Shown piece after piece: positions 15,319 to 17,532 of a stretch of 17,532 nucleotides of DNA. Source of the DNA: Puniceicoccales bacterium (GTDB lineage: Bacteria; Verrucomicrobiota; Verrucomicrobiia; Opitutales; Oceanipulchritudinaceae); assembly GCA_030595525.1 (NCBI GenBank), contig JAUVDD010000009.1, positions 1 through 17,532 of the forward strand. Direction: 5' to 3'. The position numbers and the translations under genes are program-made. Position 1 is the first letter of the stretch. Each line of letters starts with the position of its first letter. A model generated the notes under the pieces. The model saw nothing but the letters and a program-made list of their open reading frames with translations, did not search any database and was not told the DNA's origin.

Positions 15319-15348
15319 TTGCCTTACACCAAAAGGTTACTCTTTATT
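15319..15348 (+). promoter_or_regulatory. Candidate promoter of the pseudo-HtrA gene (possible leaderless start)
   Basis: TTGCCT (15319-15324) and TTTATT (15343-15348) are 18 bp apart on the plus strand. The expected transcription start is at or next to the A of the ATG at 15355, which would make a leaderless mRNA. This agrees with the absence of a Shine-Dalgarno motif (CCCCCC precedes the ATG). The matches are imperfect. Confidence 0.3.
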
Positions 15349-15354
15349 CCCCCC

Positions 15355-16755
15355 ATGCGCTGTAAAACAACCTTTATCGCCGGACTTGCCGTATGGCTAC
15401 TCGGACAATCCTTGAACGCGGCTTCCTTGCCGGAATTGTTCGAGGAACGGTCGAGGACCTTGGTATTTGTAGAATACTATACCCAGAGGGAGATTGACCG
15501 GCAGACGGGTCAGGGCATCGGTTTGGTGATAACCGATGAGGGCCTCGTTGTTTGTTTATCGAATGTTTTTGGCGAGTGGGTCGAGCCGGATAAATTCAAG
15601 GATATCAAAATATTTCCTTCATCAAATCCAACTGGCGAGGGCTTACCGGCGGAGTATCTTGGGCAGGATTGGGTGAACGGGTGGCATTACCTGAAGATCA
15701 AGGATATGGAGCAGGCCAGGGAATACCTGAGCCCCATAACAGAATTTGAAACGGGTCGTCCGGTGATCGGCGATGTCGTTTGGGGAGTGTGCATGACGCC
15801 GGGTGATCTGGATTATGTCGCCTACTATCGTGATGGTAAGCTGTCGACAATCCAGCCGCTGCCCCTGGACACTGGTTTTGCAACCAGTGAGGTAGCCGTG
15901 CCGGGCGGTCCTGTGTTTCTTGAGGATGGCCGATTTGCCGGCTGGGCGGGACGCTCTCTGCCGATGGAACGTGACCTGTGGGTCGGACAAGACTACTTTC
16001 GGGCGAATATCCGGAATCCTGACGAGTCGTTGATGTTTGTTTTGGCTGAGCCCTTCTATGAAGAGGTATTTAAACGCATTCCGACGGGACCTTTAGAACA
16101 TGCGCGCCCCTGGATTGGAATTGCCGGGACGCAACCTTTGGACAAGGAAACTGCCAGTTTCATGGGCTTAACAGACCAGGGCGTCATCATTGTCAGTGAG
16201 GTTCTGGAAGATACACCAGCGGATCGGGCCGGACTGGAAGACCGGGATCTGGTTGTCAAAATCAACGGAAAACCGCTCCCGAGACTCAAGCCGGATTCAG
16301 TGGTTCAGGTCTACTTTGAGCGAGAGATACTTGTTTCCGAAATCGGCGAACCACTCAAACTTGGTATACTGCGTGATACTGAGGAATTGGAGGTTGAGGT
16401 AATTCCGCAAGAGTCGCCGACCTTGATGAAGGAGGCTAAACGCAAGTATTTTGATGAAATCGGACTGACTCTTCGGGAATACATCCTTGGGGACGCTCTG
16501 CAGCGGCGCGAGGATCACCGCGAACTGAAGGGCGTGGTCGTTAATTTTATCAGGCCAAACAGTCCGGCTGCAGCTGGAAATGTTCAACCAAGTGACTGGG
16601 TTCAGGAAATTGGTGGAGAATCCGTGGGAGAATTTGAAGAAGCCATTCAGCGGTTCGAGGAATTGGCCAACGATGATAGCGTTGAGGAGATTGTCCTTCT
16701 TGTTCAACGGGGAACCGAAACGGCGGTGCTTCGAATCAGGAAAAGCACCAACTAA
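15355..16755 (+). CDS. Secreted two-PDZ protein with inactive HtrA-like protease domain
   Basis: From the ATG at 15355 the protein has 466 residues with a signal peptide (MRCKTTFIAGLAVWLLGQSLNA, cleavage after about 22). The frame is open back to a TTG at 15307 that adds 16 residues before the signal peptide. Residues 30-200 follow the HtrA/DegP trypsin-fold plan: TGQGIGLVIT-DEGLVV (51-66) and VAVPGGPVFLEDGRFAG (180-196). The catalytic residues are absent: the N-A-H-V position reads L-S-N-V (N70), the Asp strand reads NGWHYLKI, and the GNSGGP serine is proline (P183). Two PDZ domains follow at about 250-352 (RPWIGI, then DTPADRAGLEDRDLVVKINGK) and about 365-462. It is probably a periplasmic or envelope scaffold or sensor. 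The specialised nusG gene starts 7 bp after its stop. Confidence 0.86.
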   Translation: MRCKTTFIAGLAVWLLGQSLNAASLPELFEERSRTLVFVEYYTQREIDRQTGQGIGLVITDEGLVVCLSNVFGEWVEPDKFKDIKIFPSSNPTGEGLPAEYLGQDWVNGWHYLKIKDMEQAREYLSPITEFETGRPVIGDVVWGVCMTPGDLDYVAYYRDGKLSTIQPLPLDTGFATSEVAVPGGPVFLEDGRFAGWAGRSLPMERDLWVGQDYFRANIRNPDESLMFVLAEPFYEEVFKRIPTGPLEHARPWIGIAGTQPLDKETASFMGLTDQGVIIVSEVLEDTPADRAGLEDRDLVVKINGKPLPRLKPDSVVQVYFEREILVSEIGEPLKLGILRDTEELEVEVIPQESPTLMKEAKRKYFDEIGLTLREYILGDALQRREDHRELKGVVVNFIRPNSPAAAGNVQPSDWVQEIGGESVGEFEEAIQRFEELANDDSVEEIVLLVQRGTETAVLRIRKSTN

Positions 16756-16762
16756 ATTTAGT
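16751..16762. promoter_or_regulatory. Perfect 12-bp palindrome abutting the nusG-like ATG
   Basis: ACTAAATTTAGT is perfectly self-complementary. It contains the stop codon of the PDZ gene (16753-16755) and ends at the base before the ATG at 16763. It sits where a ribosome binding site would be. It could be an operator or an RNA stem blocking initiation, or chance. Confidence 0.35.
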
Positions 16763-17317
16763 ATGCCCGATTTATCGAAAACCGAGGCAGGCTGGTACTG
16801 TTTCAAGGCCCTTCCAAAGAAGGAGCATATCGCCGCAATCTTGTTGAGCAAGGTGGATGGTGTGGAGGCTCTTTGTCCGAGAATTTCATTTTTCAAGCAA
16901 ACCAAACGCGGCAAGGTGCGCTTTATTGAGAGCCTTTTTCCGGGGTATGTTTTCATAAAAGCTGATTTGGTGCAATTCTATCGCATTATTCGATCGACCC
17001 AGGGAATACGTGATGTGGTGGCATTCGGGGATCGGATTCCCATGATGCCAGAAGTTTTCATTGATGACCTCCGTCGGCGCGTAGGAGAGGATTCCACCAA
17101 GGAACTGCCAGAGCCCGTGATTGAGGCGGGTCAGGACGTGGTTATTACGGATGGTCCTTTCAAGGATATTCAAGCGCTCGTCACCGGGGGACTTGATGGG
17201 CGCCAACGTGTCGCGCTCCTGCTGGATTTTCTTGGTCGGCAAATGGAAGTAAGTGTTCCTGTGACCGACGTCGTCCCGGAACACCGCGAACCCAAGACGG
17301 AAGTCTGGGAGAGCTAA
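16763..17317 (+). CDS. Specialised NusG paralogue (RfaH/UpxY/LoaP-type antiterminator)
   Basis: NusG-family proteins bind the RNA polymerase clamp. Specialised paralogues suppress termination in long operons, often for surface polysaccharide. From the ATG at 16763 the protein has 184 residues. An NGN domain (about 9-108) has AGWYCFKALPKKEHIAAILL, then ESLFPGYVFIKADL and RSTQGIRDVVAFGDR. A KOW domain (about 120-172) has AGQDVVITDGPFKDIQALV, then RVALLLDFLGRQMEVSVPVTDV. The frame is open upstream to 16580 inside the PDZ gene, but those residues are not NusG-like. The gene is not beside secE/rplK, the usual home of the housekeeping nusG, and the PGYVF and RIPMMPEV features favour a paralogue. 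Its target operon is not in the window; the downstream 215 bp carry a dense set of hairpins. Confidence 0.86.
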   Translation: MPDLSKTEAGWYCFKALPKKEHIAAILLSKVDGVEALCPRISFFKQTKRGKVRFIESLFPGYVFIKADLVQFYRIIRSTQGIRDVVAFGDRIPMMPEVFIDDLRRRVGEDSTKELPEPVIEAGQDVVITDGPFKDIQALVTGGLDGRQRVALLLDFLGRQMEVSVPVTDVVPEHREPKTEVWES

Positions 17318-17322
17318 ACCAA

Positions 17323-17359
17323 AAGATCCCGGAGGCAATGGCGGAGCCGAAGATCCCGG
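17323..17359 (+). repeat. Direct repeat AAGATCCCGG, two copies, with inner GGCGGAGCC hairpin
   Basis: AAGATCCCGG occurs at 17323-17332 and 17350-17359, spaced 27 bp start to start. Between them GGCGGAGCC (17340-17348) forms a small 3-bp hairpin. The second copy is the left arm of the next hairpin; the first has lost its right arm. The region begins just after the NusG-like stop codon. Confidence 0.6.
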
Positions 17360-17367
17360 TAGGGATC
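17352..17367 (+). repeat. Short palindromic hairpin 1
   Basis: GATCCC-GGTA-GGGATC is a perfect 6-bp stem with a 4-nt loop. It differs from hairpin 4 (17442-17459) by one loop base, so the two are copies of one element. Confidence 0.75.
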
Positions 17368-17381
17368 GGCAGAAATTAGCG

Positions 17382-17418
17382 CGGGGTTGAGCTCCGACAA
17401 AGTCGGAGTGATACCCCG
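17382..17418 (+). repeat. Nested hairpin 2 with outer stem CGGGGT/ACCCCG
   Basis: An inner perfect 7-bp stem CTCCGAC-AAA-GTCGGAG (17392-17408) lies inside an outer 6-bp stem CGGGGT (17382-17387) / ACCCCG (17413-17418), with 4-nt internal strands TGAG and TGAT. The right outer arm overlaps hairpin 3, so the two structures exclude each other. Confidence 0.7.
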
Positions 17419-17428
17419 GGAAACCGGG
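17415..17428 (+). repeat. Short hairpin 3 with GAAA loop
   Basis: CCCGG-GAAA-CCGGG is a 5-bp G-C stem closed by a GNRA-type tetraloop. It is an alternative to the outer stem of hairpin 2. A run of four A residues follows at 17431-17434 on this strand, so it is not an intrinsic terminator for the plus strand. Confidence 0.65.
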
Positions 17429-17434
17429 ACAAAA

Positions 17435-17503
17435 GGCATTTCGATCCCGGCAGGGATCGCAGATGCGTCTCCTTTTCGTTCTCGGGCACTGAGCGTAAAT
17501 GCC
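17435..17503 (+). repeat. Hairpin 4 enclosed by GGCATTT/AAATGCC arms
   Basis: CGATCCC-GGCA-GGGATCG (17442-17459) is a perfect 7-bp stem, near-identical to hairpin 1. It is enclosed by a 7-bp inverted repeat GGCATTT (17435-17441) / AAATGCC (17497-17503). AGATG (17461-17465) can also pair with CATCT (17519-17523). The 215 bp after the NusG-like gene hold no convincing coding frame. Confidence 0.6.
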
Positions 17504-17532
17504 GCATAACCCTCCTGCCATCTAAACGTTTT

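Noticed and set aside
16297..16956. Minus-strand frame of 219 codons across the PDZ/NusG junction
   Set aside because: It is fully antisense to two well-supported domain proteins and shows no recognisable motif.
17340..17348. GGCGGAGCC as an ops element (GGCGGTAGC) for an RfaH-like protein
   Set aside because: The similarity is limited to a few bases, and this paralogue is not close enough to E. coli RfaH to expect the same recognition sequence. It is kept only as a remark within the hairpin cluster.
17322..17462. Repeated hairpins as a CRISPR array
   Set aside because: The repeated units are only 16-18 bp palindromes at irregular spacing, without uniform repeats of 23-50 bp and unique spacers, and no cas gene is near.
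16886..17521. Long minus-strand open frame of 211 codons over the NusG-like gene and hairpins
   Set aside because: It is antisense to a clear NusG domain protein, runs through the hairpins, and its translation is low-complexity and matches nothing I know.

Overview
The window is a dense, ordinary-looking stretch of bacterial chromosome (about 20 protein genes, no tRNA, rRNA, CRISPR array, transposase or phage gene seen). The combination of an omega-like RNA polymerase subunit beside smpB, a specialised NusG, a DUF1318/YdbL-type protein, a full heme-biosynthesis pair (HemN plus FAD-type HemG) and a lipoprotein with a lipobox points to a Gram-negative, diderm bacterium. The style of the omega and FmdB-like proteins suggests Verrucomicrobiota (Opitutae/Puniceicoccales-like). 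That placement is an inference from remembered family resemblance and was not tested.

Layout. 1-234 (+) is the end of a YdbL/DUF1318 gene. It meets a minus-strand block of a cysteine-less FmdB-like protein and the ribosomal pair rplU-rpmA, which ends in a clear intrinsic terminator (626-660). Divergent from rplU is a plus-strand trio, aroE - prepilin peptidase - secreted M23 peptidase, with overlapping or touching ends. It collides tail-to-tail (26 bp overlap) with a long minus-strand run. In transcription order that run is IPT/TIG lipoprotein, rpoZ, smpB, trmL, nrdR, an unrecognised 172-aa protein, a Fur-family regulator lacking the usual cysteines, a small TPR protein, nadA and an MFS transporter. 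A HemW-like radical SAM gene (+) is divergent from the lipoprotein with almost no space between them. It is convergent with a ZIP transporter - hemN - hemG operon (-).

Right end. A secreted two-PDZ protein with an HtrA-like N-terminal domain that has lost the catalytic triad is followed 7 bp later by a specialised NusG (RfaH/UpxY type). The 215 bp after it hold no convincing gene but pack at least four short perfect hairpins, two of them near-identical, plus larger alternative pairings. This is the most unusual non-coding sequence in the window.

How the parts relate. Translation and RNA quality control (L21, L27, SmpB, TrmL), transcription (omega, specialised NusG), cofactor synthesis (NadA, heme enzymes) and regulators (NrdR, Fur-like) dominate. 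The items most worth a second look are the cysteine-free Fur with a dyad over its own putative promoter, the pseudo-HtrA/NusG pair, and the hairpin cluster after it. Most starts lack a Shine-Dalgarno sequence, so start calls rest mainly on homology and signal peptides.
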